Assembly (NCBI GenBank): GCA_947498355.1
Contig: CANMKA010000037.1
Coordinates: forward strand, 1-35,109
DNA from: an uncultured Paraglaciecola sp.
Lineage (GTDB): Bacteria > Pseudomonadota > Gammaproteobacteria > Enterobacterales > Alteromonadaceae
DNA: 35,109 bases
Direction: 5' to 3'
The notes beneath the pieces are model-generated. The model saw only the letters and a list, made by a program, of their open reading frames with translations. It did no database searches and was not told the DNA's origin. The position numbers were made by a program, and so were the translations under genes. This document shows, piece after piece, positions 23,445 through 33,600 of this stretch (positions are counted from its first letter, which is position 1; each line of letters starts with the position of its first letter).

Positions 23445-25043
23445 ATGCAATCAACAATTGAACATCAGTGTGATGTGCTTATTATTGGCAGTGGCGCCGC
23501 TGGCCTGAGCCATGCGTTAACCTTAGCCGAACATTGCCAAGTCATAGTATTAAGCAAAAGTGAATTATCTGAAGGCTCAACAAAATATGCTCAAGGCGGG
23601 ATCGCTGCCGTGTTTGACGCTAACGACTCAATCGATTACCACGTAAGTGATACTTTACTCGCAGGTGCTGGGTTGTGCGATGAAGACGCCGTGCGTTTTA
23701 CTGCGTCTAGAGCCAAAGAGTGCATGCAGTGGCTGATTAATTTTGGTATGCCTTTCGACCAAGAGCGAGATGAAAAAGGCGAAACTCGATACCACTTAAC
23801 TCGCGAAGGTGGCCACAGTCACAGGCGTATTTTGCACGCTGCTGATGCCACTGGCGAAGCGGTGCAACTCACCTTGGTCGAGGCCGTTAAGCAGCATCCA
23901 AACATTCACCTTTTTCAACGCTACAATGCCATTGATTTAATTAAAAGCCCAACAAATCAAAACACGCTTTTGGGTGCTTATGTATGGAATCGTAAAAAAG
24001 AACGCGTTGAGATTATTCGTAGCCAGTTCACGTCTTTAGCAACGGGTGGCGCCAGTAAAGTTTATCAATATACGTCGAATCCTGATGTATCCAGTGGTGA
24101 TGGTATTGCCATGGCATGGCGAGCAGGTTGCAGAGTCGCTAACATGGAATTTAATCAATTTCATCCAACCTGCCTGTATCACCCTGAAGCCCGCAATTTT
24201 TTAATTACTGAAGCATTGCGAGGTGAAGGCGCAAAACTCTGCCATCCCGATGGTACGCCTTTTATGCACAAATTTGATGATAGAGGCGATTTGGCTCCGA
24301 GAGACATAGTCGCAAGAGCAATCGACTACGAAATGAAACGCCTAGGTGCAGATTGCATGTATCTTGATATTAGTCATAAACCTAGCGACTTTATTGTTAA
24401 GCATTTTCCTAACATATATAGAAAGTGTCGCTCAGTGGGCATTGATATTACACAAGATCCCATACCTGTGGTACCTGCAGCGCATTACAGTTGCGGTGGC
24501 GTAATGACAGATTCCCATGCTAAAACCGATCTAGATAACTTGTTTGCCATCGGAGAAGTTGCCTATACAGGCTTACATGGCGCGAATAGAATGGCCAGTA
24601 ATTCACTGCTTGAGTGTATTGTTTTTGCGCGTTCTGCGGCGCAATTTATATTGGATAATTTGCAACAACCCAAATGTGTAGAACTAATAAAAGATTGGGA
24701 CGAAAGCCAAGTAGACGACTCAGACGAACAAGTCATCATTCAACATAACTGGCATGAGTTACGCTTATTTATGTGGGATTACGTAGGTATAGTACGAACC
24801 AACAAACGCTTAGAACGCGCCCATCATCGTATTGAGTTGTTAAAACAAGAGGTAAACGAATATTACTCACATTTTAAAGTCAGTAATAATCTACTCGAAT
24901 TGCGTAATTTGTTAACGGTAGCAGAACTCATTGTGAACTGTGCCAGACAACGAAAAGAAAGCCGAGGCCTACATTTCAATCTTGATTACCCAGACAAACT
25001 CGACAATCCTCAACCAACTGTTTTGATTCCTCCAAAACACTAG
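23445..25043 (+). CDS. nadB: L-aspartate oxidase NadB
   Basis: A 532-residue flavoenzyme (E. coli NadB is 540) that oxidises L-aspartate to iminoaspartate, the first step of NAD synthesis. I start it at the ATG of MQSTIEHQCD (23445), just before the FAD-binding strand; the open frame extends 22 codons further upstream without family resemblance. Signatures are GSGAAGL (15-21), YAQGGIAAV (about 49-57), REGGHSHRRILHAADATG (about 125-142), GGASKVYQYTSNPD and GLHGANRMASNSLLE. It is divergent from rpoE. Confidence 0.97.
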   Translation: MQSTIEHQCDVLIIGSGAAGLSHALTLAEHCQVIVLSKSELSEGSTKYAQGGIAAVFDANDSIDYHVSDTLLAGAGLCDEDAVRFTASRAKECMQWLINFGMPFDQERDEKGETRYHLTREGGHSHRRILHAADATGEAVQLTLVEAVKQHPNIHLFQRYNAIDLIKSPTNQNTLLGAYVWNRKKERVEIIRSQFTSLATGGASKVYQYTSNPDVSSGDGIAMAWRAGCRVANMEFNQFHPTCLYHPEARNFLITEALRGEGAKLCHPDGTPFMHKFDDRGDLAPRDIVARAIDYEMKRLGADCMYLDISHKPSDFIVKHFPNIYRKCRSVGIDITQDPIPVVPAAHYSCGGVMTDSHAKTDLDNLFAIGEVAYTGLHGANRMASNSLLECIVFARSAAQFILDNLQQPKCVELIKDWDESQVDDSDEQVIIQHNWHELRLFMWDYVGIVRTNKRLERAHHRIELLKQEVNEYYSHFKVSNNLLELRNLLTVAELIVNCARQRKESRGLHFNLDYPDKLDNPQPTVLIPPKH

Positions 25044-25090
25044 CCAACATTCTGGATAAAAAGTTGGCGAGTGCACTAGGGTCTCACCCT
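25043..25090. terminator. Inverted repeats between convergent nadB and MaoC-like genes
   Basis: Two short inverted repeats lie between the stops: GCCAAC (25043-25048) with GTTGGC (25063-25068), and AGGGT (25078-25082) with ACCCT (25086-25090). Neither has a strong T-tract, so termination is only possible. Confidence 0.35.
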
Positions 25091-25097
25091 TGATGTC

Positions 25098-26024
25098 TTA
25101 ATTCAGCTTAATCTTACCAACTAAATGCGGAGTCGATTGCTGCTCCGCAGATAAACTATCAACTAAAAAGTGTAAACTTGACGACTGTTTATCTCTTAAG
25201 CGCATTCTTACTTTACTGGGCAAATATAAAGGCAGCTTAAACTGTGTATTCACTTCAAAAGGTTGCTCAAAGATAGGGCTATTCGACAACTGAATTTGCG
25301 ACATGCAACGAGCCTTGGTCCACATCCCGTGCATAATCGCTCGCTTAAAACCAAACAATTTGGCACTAAGCGGATATAAGTGGATAGGATTATAATCTTT
25401 TGCCGCTTTGGCATACCGCCGGCCTAAGTCTGACTCTAGTCGCCAAAAAAATTCGGAGGCATCGGCTAAACTAGGTATATCTGCTTTAGGGCTTACAGGT
25501 GCAGTTAAACCATGCTTAGCTCTCGATAAATTACGGCTAGTACTGACCCACACAAGCTCACCAGCTACTCTAGCTTCTACCACAATCGAGAATAACCAAC
25601 CTTTTCTATGAATGTGTAAGTCAGCTAAGTAGCACACCAAGTTATATGATTCATTTGCATACAAAGGCCTAACCTGCCGCAAACTGTTTTCAATGTGAAC
25701 AAGGCCTAAGATTTTAAACGGAAAATCTGCTTTCAGGAGTAAATAAAGATGCAAAGGAAAAGCTAAAACGTGCAACATGCATGGATGTATTATTGCGGAT
25801 TTAGCCTGCCAGTTAACGACTTGGTGATATAACCCTAGGGTCTCAGGCGATATGTTAACTTGTGGTACTTCAATACAATGATTAGGCAGCACAGGCGCTT
25901 TACTGGTATGGGAAAACGACGATTTAAACGGTACTTTACATAACAACCCCAAAGGACTGGGCACGGGGTTTAGGATCTCGGTTACCGGTTTATGGGTTGA
26001 AGTGGCAGGTGCACGCGATAACAT
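25098..26024 (-). CDS. MaoC-like (hotdog-fold) dehydratase family protein
   Basis: A 308-residue protein. The C-terminal half has the hydratase motif DYNPIH (210-215) followed by AKLFGFKRAIMHGMW (about 221-235), typical of MaoC and R-specific enoyl-CoA hydratases. The N-terminal half (about 60-165) looks like a second, degenerate hotdog unit. The likely reaction is hydration of an enoyl-thioester, but no substrate can be inferred. I choose the ATG at 26024, which shares a base with the ygfX stop (TAATG); the longer frame to 26066 lies inside ygfX. It is the last gene of sdhE-ygfX-maoC, an unusual partner for those two. Confidence 0.8.
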   Translation of the reverse strand: MLSRAPATSTHKPVTEILNPVPSPLGLLCKVPFKSSFSHTSKAPVLPNHCIEVPQVNISPETLGLYHQVVNWQAKSAIIHPCMLHVLAFPLHLYLLLKADFPFKILGLVHIENSLRQVRPLYANESYNLVCYLADLHIHRKGWLFSIVVEARVAGELVWVSTSRNLSRAKHGLTAPVSPKADIPSLADASEFFWRLESDLGRRYAKAAKDYNPIHLYPLSAKLFGFKRAIMHGMWTKARCMSQIQLSNSPIFEQPFEVNTQFKLPLYLPSKVRMRLRDKQSSSLHFLVDSLSAEQQSTPHLVGKIKLN

Positions 26025-26476
26025 TAAGGTTTTTCCCCTTGTTGCTGATATAAAATGGCACGACACAGACGCCTATAGTCAGCATCTGTCACTTGATCGT
26101 TAAATATGAGTATCCATTTATGCTGCTGACTTAATGCAGACTGTAAATGCACAAATAGCAACACCCTAGTCATTCGTGACGATTGAGTAATTTGCCAGCT
26201 CGATTGATGCTGAGTTAATTCAATCCACTGACCTTTTTCGTTTAAGGTAATAGGACAAAATTGTTGAGACTGATAACGTTTTTTATGCTGAAAATATAAA
26301 AACACCAATAAGAAAGAGAATAAGATTTGAAACACGATTTGATAAGGCAATAGATTTGGCTGCCACAACCAAATACTAACGAGCAAAATGATAAAAGCAA
26401 TAGACAGCGTTGCGCTGCCTATTTTCGACAAAATAAATTCAATCCTATACTTTGACACGATCCAATATATGCTCAA
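26024..26476 (-). CDS. YgfX (CptA) family membrane protein
   Basis: A 150-residue protein with two closely spaced membrane helices (about 20-38 and 42-61), a basic QHKKRYQ stretch and a cytoplasmic domain with S-S-R-M-T-R-V-L-L-F (about 98-107). The architecture and place next to sdhE match YgfX. That protein was proposed as a toxin affecting MreB and FtsZ, and also as a component influencing flavinylation with SdhE. The start is uncertain: the ATG at 26476 overlaps sdhE by 32 nt, and a GTG at 26458 is an alternative. Confidence 0.75.
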   Translation of the reverse strand: MSIYWIVSKYRIEFILSKIGSATLSIAFIILLVSIWLWQPNLLPYQIVFQILFSFLLVFLYFQHKKRYQSQQFCPITLNEKGQWIELTQHQSSWQITQSSRMTRVLLFVHLQSALSQQHKWILIFNDQVTDADYRRLCRAILYQQQGEKP

Positions 26477-26696
26477 TCATCTCGCGGATTTCTTGATCTT
26501 CACACGGTTGATGGCCCATAAACCAAGCATATAAATCAGGGTCATCAAAGGTCAATAGGCGCTCAAATACAAGTTGTTTTTGTTCAGACAGTTCCAAAAA
26601 TCCAGTCTCGGCAAAAGGCATAAACAATACATCTAGCTCTAACATTCCTCGGCGACACGCCCACTTTAATCGCCCATATCTCTGTTTATCGAACAT
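26445..26696 (-). CDS. sdhE: FAD assembly factor SdhE
   Basis: An 83-residue small helical protein that promotes covalent FAD attachment to succinate dehydrogenase. It shows the family motif RRGMLELD (about 15-22) with Arg-Gly required for flavinylation, then FLELSEQKQLVFERLL and D-D-P-D-L-Y-A-W-F-M-G-H. The length is normal. It heads a minus-strand unit with ygfX and the MaoC-like gene, and is divergent from ygfZ with a 144-bp spacer. Confidence 0.95.
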   Translation of the reverse strand: MFDKQRYGRLKWACRRGMLELDVLFMPFAETGFLELSEQKQLVFERLLTFDDPDLYAWFMGHQPCEDQEIREMIEHILDRVKV

Positions 26697-26840
26697 TCTT
26701 TACCTCAGTGACTCTATTCAATGCATCTCTAGTAAACATAATACCAGTTATGAAAAGTTCTTTTCAGCACTTTCCTTGGGAAATCTAACACTCCCCCCAT
26801 ATTAGTAATAAGCCGTTAAAATAGATAGAGAGTACAAAAC

Positions 26841-27770
26841 ATGCCGTCATCCCCTTCCCCTTACATTGGCCAGCTTAAAAACAGAGGCGTAATACAACTT
26901 GTTGGCGAAGAGCGGGTTAAATACCTTCAAGGTCAAGTCACTACAGACATAGCTAAATTAACCCCAAGCACCATGCAGCTAAGTTGTCACTGCGACTTTA
27001 AAGGGAAAATGTGGAGTCTGTGTTATACCTTCGATTGGAAATCTTCGATTTTATTGCTCCCTCATCAATCAGTACTCGCCAGCTCATTAGCAGAATTAAA
27101 CAAATATGGAGTATTTGCCAAAGTTGATATTACCGATCAATCGGATAATTGGATCATAACAGGCGGGACGGGTACTGAATTCGAGACCGCCATCAAACAG
27201 GTGTTCACTCGTCTTCCAGAAAACGACGGCGAAGTAGTAAGTAATGACAATGGTTTAGTCGTATTGTTTAATGCGCCCATACCAAGGTACTTAGTGCTAC
27301 AACCCAAGACAGCTGAACTCACACTCGACATCACTGGTAATGGCGAGTCTGATGACTGGGAAGCGGCCGATATACAAGCAGGCCTTGGTGACATTCGACA
27401 ATCAAGTAGCGGTGAATTTGTCCCGCAAATGCTCAACCTACAATATTTGAATGCCATTGATTTCGAAAAAGGCTGCTATATGGGCCAAGAGGTAATTGCT
27501 CGCACTAAGTACTTGGGCCGCAATAAAAAAGCCGGATTTATCGTCACTTGTGATGCCCAACTCGATTCATTAGAGGGCAAAACATTAGAGTTTGCGGTAG
27601 GTGATAACTGGCGACCAGGAGGTAAAATATTGAGAAGCGCAGTCAGTCATGGACAAACTTGGGCGTTTGCAGTGCTCGCCAACGATACTGAACAAGGCGC
27701 ACAATTTAGACTTAAATCTTCGCCTGAAGTGACTTTGACCACACAAGCCTTACCATATGAATTACAATAG
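26841..27770 (+). CDS. ygfZ: Folate-binding Fe-S cluster maintenance protein YgfZ
   Basis: A 309-residue protein of the YgfZ/GcvT-like family that uses tetrahydrofolate and supports assembly or repair of iron-sulfur proteins. The hallmark KGCYMGQEV (about 211-219) with its essential Cys is present, as is the N-terminal V-K-Y-L-Q-G-Q-V-T-T-D (about 26-36). It is divergent from sdhE and followed 33 bp later by slyD. Confidence 0.94.
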   Translation: MPSSPSPYIGQLKNRGVIQLVGEERVKYLQGQVTTDIAKLTPSTMQLSCHCDFKGKMWSLCYTFDWKSSILLLPHQSVLASSLAELNKYGVFAKVDITDQSDNWIITGGTGTEFETAIKQVFTRLPENDGEVVSNDNGLVVLFNAPIPRYLVLQPKTAELTLDITGNGESDDWEAADIQAGLGDIRQSSSGEFVPQMLNLQYLNAIDFEKGCYMGQEVIARTKYLGRNKKAGFIVTCDAQLDSLEGKTLEFAVGDNWRPGGKILRSAVSHGQTWAFAVLANDTEQGAQFRLKSSPEVTLTTQALPYELQ

Positions 27771-27803
27771 GCTCATAGCGAATGCACACAACACTGGAAC
27801 ATT

Positions 27804-28289
27804 ATGAATATATCAAATAAAACCGTCGCCACCATTCATTTTACTGTTTGCTCTGCAGACGGTACGCAAATAGACTCATCAAGAGAGGGCGACCCTATGG
27901 TCTATTTACAAGGTAGCCACTACTTAGTAGAAGGCCTTGAAAACGCTTTAGAAAATAAAGTCGCAGGGGATAAATTTGTAATCGACATTCCACCCGAGCT
28001 GGGATACGGAAAGCGCCACGACGAATTAGTCCAACCCGTGTCTAAATCTATGTTTGAAGGTATGGACGTTACACCAGGCATGACATTTAGAGCCACTACA
28101 GACGAAGGCGAGCAATCAGTGATTATCATTGATGTTACCGATGAACATGTAGTCGTTGACGGAAATCACCCATTAGCAGGCCTAACTTTAAACTTTGATG
28201 TAGAAGTGTTAGACGTCAGAGAAGCTACCGAATCCGAATTAGAGCATGGTCACCCACATACAGAAGGTGGATGCGGTCACAGTCACTAA
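27804..28289 (+). CDS. slyD: FKBP-type prolyl isomerase SlyD
   Basis: A 161-residue peptidyl-prolyl isomerase and metallochaperone. It has the FKBP core (DGTQIDSSREGDP, then VEGLENALENKVAGDKF), the inserted IF chaperone loop (about 70-120) and NHPLAGLTLNFDVEV. It ends in a short His/Cys-rich tail (HGHPHTEGGCGHSH), shorter than that of E. coli SlyD but likely to bind nickel or zinc. It is followed by a rho-independent terminator. Confidence 0.92.
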   Translation: MNISNKTVATIHFTVCSADGTQIDSSREGDPMVYLQGSHYLVEGLENALENKVAGDKFVIDIPPELGYGKRHDELVQPVSKSMFEGMDVTPGMTFRATTDEGEQSVIIIDVTDEHVVVDGNHPLAGLTLNFDVEVLDVREATESELEHGHPHTEGGCGHSH

Positions 28290-28331
28290 ACAAAACCCGC
28301 TCTGGTTTTATAATGTAAACCCAATCAATTC

Positions 28332-28355
28332 AAAGGCCGACTACCGGCCTTTTTT
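28332..28355 (+). terminator. Rho-independent terminator of slyD
   Basis: A stem AAGGCCG/CGGCCTT with a 5-nt loop, followed by a run of T (28349-28355), 43 nt after the slyD stop codon. Confidence 0.9.
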
Positions 28356-28448
28356 ATGCCGCTCTAAACATAAAATCATTCTGTCTCGCCCTCCCCCCAT
28401 ACACTTAACAGCAGCCCACATTCGTATCCACTCAATAACAAACAAGAC

Positions 28449-28476
28449 TTGCATCTTTTATAATCACAAATATACT
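28449..28476 (+). promoter_or_regulatory. Predicted promoter of the imuA operon
   Basis: TTGCAT (28449-28454), a 16-bp spacer, then TATACT (28471-28476). The -10 overlaps the LexA box, so LexA would block RNA polymerase. Transcription would start near 28483, leaving a leader of only about 24 nt with no Shine-Dalgarno before the imuA ATG. Confidence 0.5.
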
Positions 28477-28505
28477 GTATAAATAAACAGTATATTTGTG
28501 ATTAT
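28460..28505 (+). promoter_or_regulatory. LexA box inside a perfect 46-bp palindrome
   Basis: CTGT (28475-28478) and ACAG (28487-28490) are separated by 8 bp, the E. coli-type SOS box, and lie within TACTGT...ACAGTA. The symmetry continues far beyond the box: 19-bp arms match perfectly (28460-28478 against 28487-28505) around the 8-bp centre. The right arm ends one base before the imuA ATG at 28507. LexA control of the operon is very likely. The long arms suggest an additional role, such as an mRNA hairpin over the start. Confidence 0.92.
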
Positions 28506-28506
28506 C

Positions 28507-29208
28507 ATGCATTCTGCTATTCATTATTTAAAAAATAAACAGCTTTTATGGCGTGCCAACGATGTAAACAGTGCGCATTCAAATACTCAAACAACCGGCT
28601 TTAGCGAGTTAGATAGTGCCCTGCAAGGGGGATTTCCTGATTACGGAGTAATAGATATACGCAGCCCAATAGGCATTGGCGAACTACGTTTATTACTACC
28701 GAATATTGTTAATAAACAAAAACATAGTCCTGCTAACTTAAGCGTATTTATTGCTCCTCCCCTTGGCTTAAATGCCGAAATGTTAGCAGAAATTGGGCTC
28801 AAGCTAGAGCAAGTCATGATCATTCAGCCTAAGGCAAATCACGATAACTTGTGGGCTGCTGAACAGAGCTTAAAAAGTGGTTGCTGCAATAGTGTAGTGC
28901 TGTGGCACAGTATGATGACAGTCGCTCAAATTAAGCGTTTGCAACTCGCAGCAGAAAAAGGCCATAGCCAACTGTTTATATTACGTATCCCTCAGCAGAA
29001 CGATATACCTTTACCTGTAAGCCTAGGCATGCAACTTCAAGCTAATCATTTAGGTATCCAAGTAGACATTACTAAACGAAAAGGCCCTAAACCTAATAAG
29101 CCCTTTGTCGTTGATATGCATACTTACTGGCCAGAGCTAATAAGGACAGAAAAAGCGCAAGTAGTAAACCTAACATTCCCAGTAAGTACACTGCCTAAAC
29201 GAGCCTAA
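28507..29208 (+). CDS. imuA: ImuA (SulA/RecA-like) mutasome protein
   Basis: A 233-residue protein of the ImuA family, which has a RecA-like fold and pairs with ImuB and DnaE2 in SOS mutagenesis. Family features are LLWRAND (about 14-20), TGFSELDSALQGGFPDYG (about 30-47) and GIGELRLLLP (about 57-66). I start it at the ATG at 28507; an in-frame GTG three codons upstream lies inside the palindrome. No Shine-Dalgarno is present, so translation may be leaderless or structure-controlled. It heads the operon, with imuB 3 nt downstream. Confidence 0.88.
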   Translation: MHSAIHYLKNKQLLWRANDVNSAHSNTQTTGFSELDSALQGGFPDYGVIDIRSPIGIGELRLLLPNIVNKQKHSPANLSVFIAPPLGLNAEMLAEIGLKLEQVMIIQPKANHDNLWAAEQSLKSGCCNSVVLWHSMMTVAQIKRLQLAAEKGHSQLFILRIPQQNDIPLPVSLGMQLQANHLGIQVDITKRKGPKPNKPFVVDMHTYWPELIRTEKAQVVNLTFPVSTLPKRA

Positions 29209-29211
29209 AAA

Positions 29212-30624
29212 GTGCAGAAGCTTTGGTTATATTTGCATTTCCCGCAATTACAGCTCGACTCCATACTCCAGCAGTCTTCTCATCAAACTGCCGAGCAAGC
29301 CTACGTCATAGTCGATGAACACAAGCATCAAATTTGCCAGTTAAATAGCCTTGCCTACCAAGGAGGGATCCGTAGAGGTATGGGGATTGGCACAGCGGCC
29401 ATGCTAATGAGTGAGCTTATTGTACTGCCCCATCAAAGTAAGGTAGCGAAAGGCATACTTAATGAAATAGCGCATAATTTATATCTTACAACGAGTGATA
29501 TCAGCTTTTGGGGAGAACAAGGATTACTACTACAAATTCATAATATGCTACATATGCATGGTGGTCTCGCCCAATATTGGCATAGGATTCAAAATAGCCT
29601 GCCAAAACATGTTAACTATGACTTCGCATCAGGCATTACCCCTCTAGCTGCCCGATTATTAGCGACAACCCAGTACAACCAGATCACTAGCGACCCCGTA
29701 CAACTCAGGCAAGCCATAGAGCCGATTAACCTAAAACACACAGAGCTAGCTTGCTCGGTGATTGATAAGTTACAACGTGTTGGGATCCGCAGTGTAAAAG
29801 ACTTACTAAATATTCCATTTTCAGAACTGGCAAAACGCTTTGACAGTGAAGTGACACATTATATTGGCCAATTAACGGCTCTGATCCCTCATCCAATTAA
29901 TTGGTTTCATCCTAAACAACAATTTGAACGTTATCTCGAATTGCTATTCGATATTGAGCACAGCCAAGTATTACTGAAGCCTTTATCCCTGTTACTCAAA
30001 CCATTAGAAAGCTTTTTAAAAAATCGAGATCTATTAACCGATCAAATTGTCATTGAGTTATACCAACGAGATAAGCAAAAGCTATCCATCACAGTGACTT
30101 CTCGGCAGGGCGAATATTTAATAAGTTCTTGGCTGAAACTTATAGAATTAAAATTAGCCAACATCACACTATCTGCCCCTGTATTTGGTATATCACTACT
30201 CGCACAGCATACTTATATCCGTAGTCCAGATAAACAAGACCTATTTAAAACCAAACAAGGTACGTTAAATCAGCTTCAACTCTTGTCTATACTACAAGCG
30301 AAACTAGGCCAACAAGCCTTAGTTAAGCCGAGTGTAAGCAATAGTTTTCTACCCGAATCAATGAACCACAATCATCAACTGCCCGCGGGCGATTCAGCCA
30401 GTGTGCCTTTATATCCAATGCGCCCCAGCTTTTTGCTTACTCCACCCATACCATTACAAGAAAAAGTTACCATAGCCTACGGGCCAGAGCGTATTAATAC
30501 AGCTTGGTGGCAAGGCCCTCCCATAACTAGAGACTATTTTATCGCCTATACCCATGCTGGAAAATGGTACTGGATCTATAAAAACCTAGAGAACCAATGG
30601 TATTTGCATGGTGTATTCAGCTAA
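29212..30624 (+). CDS. imuB: ImuB, Y-family polymerase homologue lacking catalytic residues
   Basis: A 470-residue protein with the Y-family (DinB-like) layout. The first catalytic Asp of active Y polymerases is replaced (WLYLHFPQLQLD in place of D-M-D-x-F-Y) and the SxDE motif reads FWGEQ. This fits ImuB's known role as an inactive scaffold. A finger/palm helix-hairpin region is seen around 187-210 (DKLQRVGIRSVKDLLNIP). A candidate beta-clamp motif QDLF is at 342-345, as in other ImuB proteins. It starts with GTG 3 nt after imuA. Its stop overlaps the dnaE2 start (TAATG). Confidence 0.9.
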   Translation: MQKLWLYLHFPQLQLDSILQQSSHQTAEQAYVIVDEHKHQICQLNSLAYQGGIRRGMGIGTAAMLMSELIVLPHQSKVAKGILNEIAHNLYLTTSDISFWGEQGLLLQIHNMLHMHGGLAQYWHRIQNSLPKHVNYDFASGITPLAARLLATTQYNQITSDPVQLRQAIEPINLKHTELACSVIDKLQRVGIRSVKDLLNIPFSELAKRFDSEVTHYIGQLTALIPHPINWFHPKQQFERYLELLFDIEHSQVLLKPLSLLLKPLESFLKNRDLLTDQIVIELYQRDKQKLSITVTSRQGEYLISSWLKLIELKLANITLSAPVFGISLLAQHTYIRSPDKQDLFKTKQGTLNQLQLLSILQAKLGQQALVKPSVSNSFLPESMNHNHQLPAGDSASVPLYPMRPSFLLTPPIPLQEKVTIAYGPERINTAWWQGPPITRDYFIAYTHAGKWYWIYKNLENQWYLHGVFS

Positions 30625-33600
30625 TGCAAAACACAGATTACGCCGAGCTATTTTGCCAATCTAACTTTAGTTTTTTACAGGGAGCCTCTCACCCGCAAGA
30701 GCTAGTTAAGCAAGCAGACTTTTTAGGCTATAAATATTTAGCTATTACAGATGAGTGCTCAGTGGCAGGCATAGTCAGAGCCCATTCAGCCATTAAACAA
30801 CAAAACTTACGGGTAAAATTAATTGTAGGCAGTGTCTTTCATATTGAAGGATCCTTAACGCTTGTCGTGCTTTGTCCAAGCAGAGCAGCCTACGCAGAAC
30901 TATGCAGAATTATCACCAATTCCCGAAAACGCGCCAAAAAAGGCGCGTACCAACTTGATAGTTGGGATGTAAAAAGTCTTAAACATTGCGTGCTAATATG
31001 GTTGCCCACTGGCAATATAACAGACGATAAAGACTGGGCACTGTCACTCAAAAAGTACCATGCAGATCGTCTATGGATAGGCCAGCAAAGGCACTTAATC
31101 GCTAACGAACATAGACATATTAATTACTTACAACGCTTACAACAAACCCATGACATCCCTATCACAGCTTGTGGTGGCGTACTCATGCATATACCTCAAA
31201 GGCTGCCACTACAGCACACTTTACAAGCAATAAAACACGGTCAAACAATAACATCACTAGGTCGGACTCTGTCCCAAAACAGCGAGCGTTATTTGCGCCC
31301 TGGATATAAGTTATCAACCTTATATGCAAATCAATATTTAGCTGAGTCAATGCAGATTGCCAAGCTATGCCATTTCAACTTAGACGACTTACGCTACGAA
31401 TACCCCAGTGAACTCGTCCCCAAAAACAAAACACCGTCACAGTATTTACGAGAGCTAGTGCTTCGAGGCATGGAAATTCGTTTTGGCACAAAAAAACCTA
31501 TTCCATTCAACATAAAGCGCACTATCGTCAAAGAGTTACATTTGATTAGCTTATTAGGCTATGAATATTTCTTTTTGACTATTTACGACATAGTCAAATT
31601 CGCCCAAAAACAAAATATTCTATATCAAGGGCGAGGGTCTGCCGCCAATTCAATTGTATGTTACTGCTTAGAAATTACCGCAGTCGATCCGAGGCAAATA
31701 TCGGTATTGTTTGAACGTTTCATCTCTAAAGAACGAAAAGAAGAGCCTGATATAGACGTAGATTTTGAACATGAAAGACGCGAAGAAGTTATTCAGTATA
31801 TTTACCAAAAGTATGGACGAGAGCGTACTGCAATAGCTGCAACCGTTACCACCTATCGTTTAAAAAGTGCCCTTAGAGATGTGGGTAAAGCATTAGGGGT
31901 TAGCGAGCAACAGCTCGATTTTTTCATTAAAAACATCAACCACAGAGACAAAGATCTTGGCTGGCAAGGACAAATAAGCGAATTAGGGTTTTCTCAAGGG
32001 TCGTTAAGCAGCCAACATTTTACCGCCTTAGTTGACGAAATTAGAGGTTTCCCTCGTCACTTATCTCAACATGTTGGAGGGTTTATCATTTCCCAAGGCC
32101 CGCTTTATCAACTCGTGCCAATTGAGAATGCAGCAATGCCTGAACGTAGTGTAATTCAATGGGATAAAGACGACTTAGAAGCCCTTGGCCTACTTAAAGT
32201 TGATGTACTGGCCTTAGGCATACTCACTGCTATTCGTAAATCTTTAGACATTATTCGCCATACTTATGGTCACGTATTTAAGTTAGCTGATATCACAACA
32301 ATGGGTGATGACGAACAAGTTTACGAGATGATCCAAAGAGCTGATACAGTCGGTGTATTTCAAATAGAATCTAGAGCACAAATGAGCATGCTGCCTAGAT
32401 TGAAACCTAAAACGTTTTACGATTTAGTTGTCCAAATCGCCATAGTTCGGCCTGGGCCAATTCAAGGAGGGATGGTTCATCCGTATCTAAAACACCGTGC
32501 CCAACCTAACTTAATACATTACCCCTCTGAAGCATTAAGAACCGTATTGGAACGAACCTCGGGGGTACCAATTTTTCAAGAACAAGTAATCAAACTTGCT
32601 ATGGTCGCAGCTGGATTTAGCGGCGGCGAAGCTGATCAGCTTCGCCGTGCGATGGCCAGCTGGAAAAAAACTGGCGAATTGAAACAATTTAAAGAAAAGC
32701 TTATTTCAGGCATGCTAGCAAGAGGCTATCCAAAGGAATACGCTCAACGTATTTACCAACAAATTTGTGGCTTTGGCGAATACGGGTTCCCCGAATCTCA
32801 CTCAGCCTCATTTGCAGTATTAGCTTACGTATCGTCATGGTTAAAATATTACTACCCTGCCGCGTTTTACATAGGCTTACTAAATAGTTTACCTATGGGC
32901 TTTTATTCCGCCAGTCAGCTTATTCAAGATGCTAAACGCCATCAAGTAACCGTATTGCCTGTATGCATTAATCATTCAGAATGCCAACACACTATTGAAT
33001 ACCATCAAAAAAACTGGGCAATAAGGTTAGGCCTTAGAATAATAAAAAGTCTAAATAACCAAGACAGCAAGCGGGTGGTATATGCTCGGCCAACCTCTGG
33101 TTTTAAAAATATTGAACAAGTAAAAGCATTAGGACTGAATAAAGCGAGCTTAGCAGCCCTCGCCAGCGCAGATGCCTTCCATCTACTTTCAAAAAACCGT
33201 TATACCAGCCGTTGGCAGTTGATGAATAACGATAATGAGCTCCCTTTATTTTCTCAGCCATCTGATAAAAACCACACATCAGACTCTCTGCGGCACATAC
33301 CTGCACCGACTCAGGTAGAAACTTTACTAGAAGACTACCAAGCAACAAATTTAAGCCTATTCACTCATCCAATAGCCTTACTTAGGCAAGCCAACTTGTT
33401 GCCTAATACTACATTAGCAGTGGATTTGATCGATCATGCCCACAATAGCTTGGTAAAAGTCGTGGGGATAACAACAGGCCGACAAAGGCCAGGCACATCA
33501 AAAGGTGTAACATTTATTACATTAGAAGATGACACCGGAAATATTAATGTAATTGTATGGCTCGCTACCTCAAGAGCACAGAAACAAGCCTACTTGAAGT

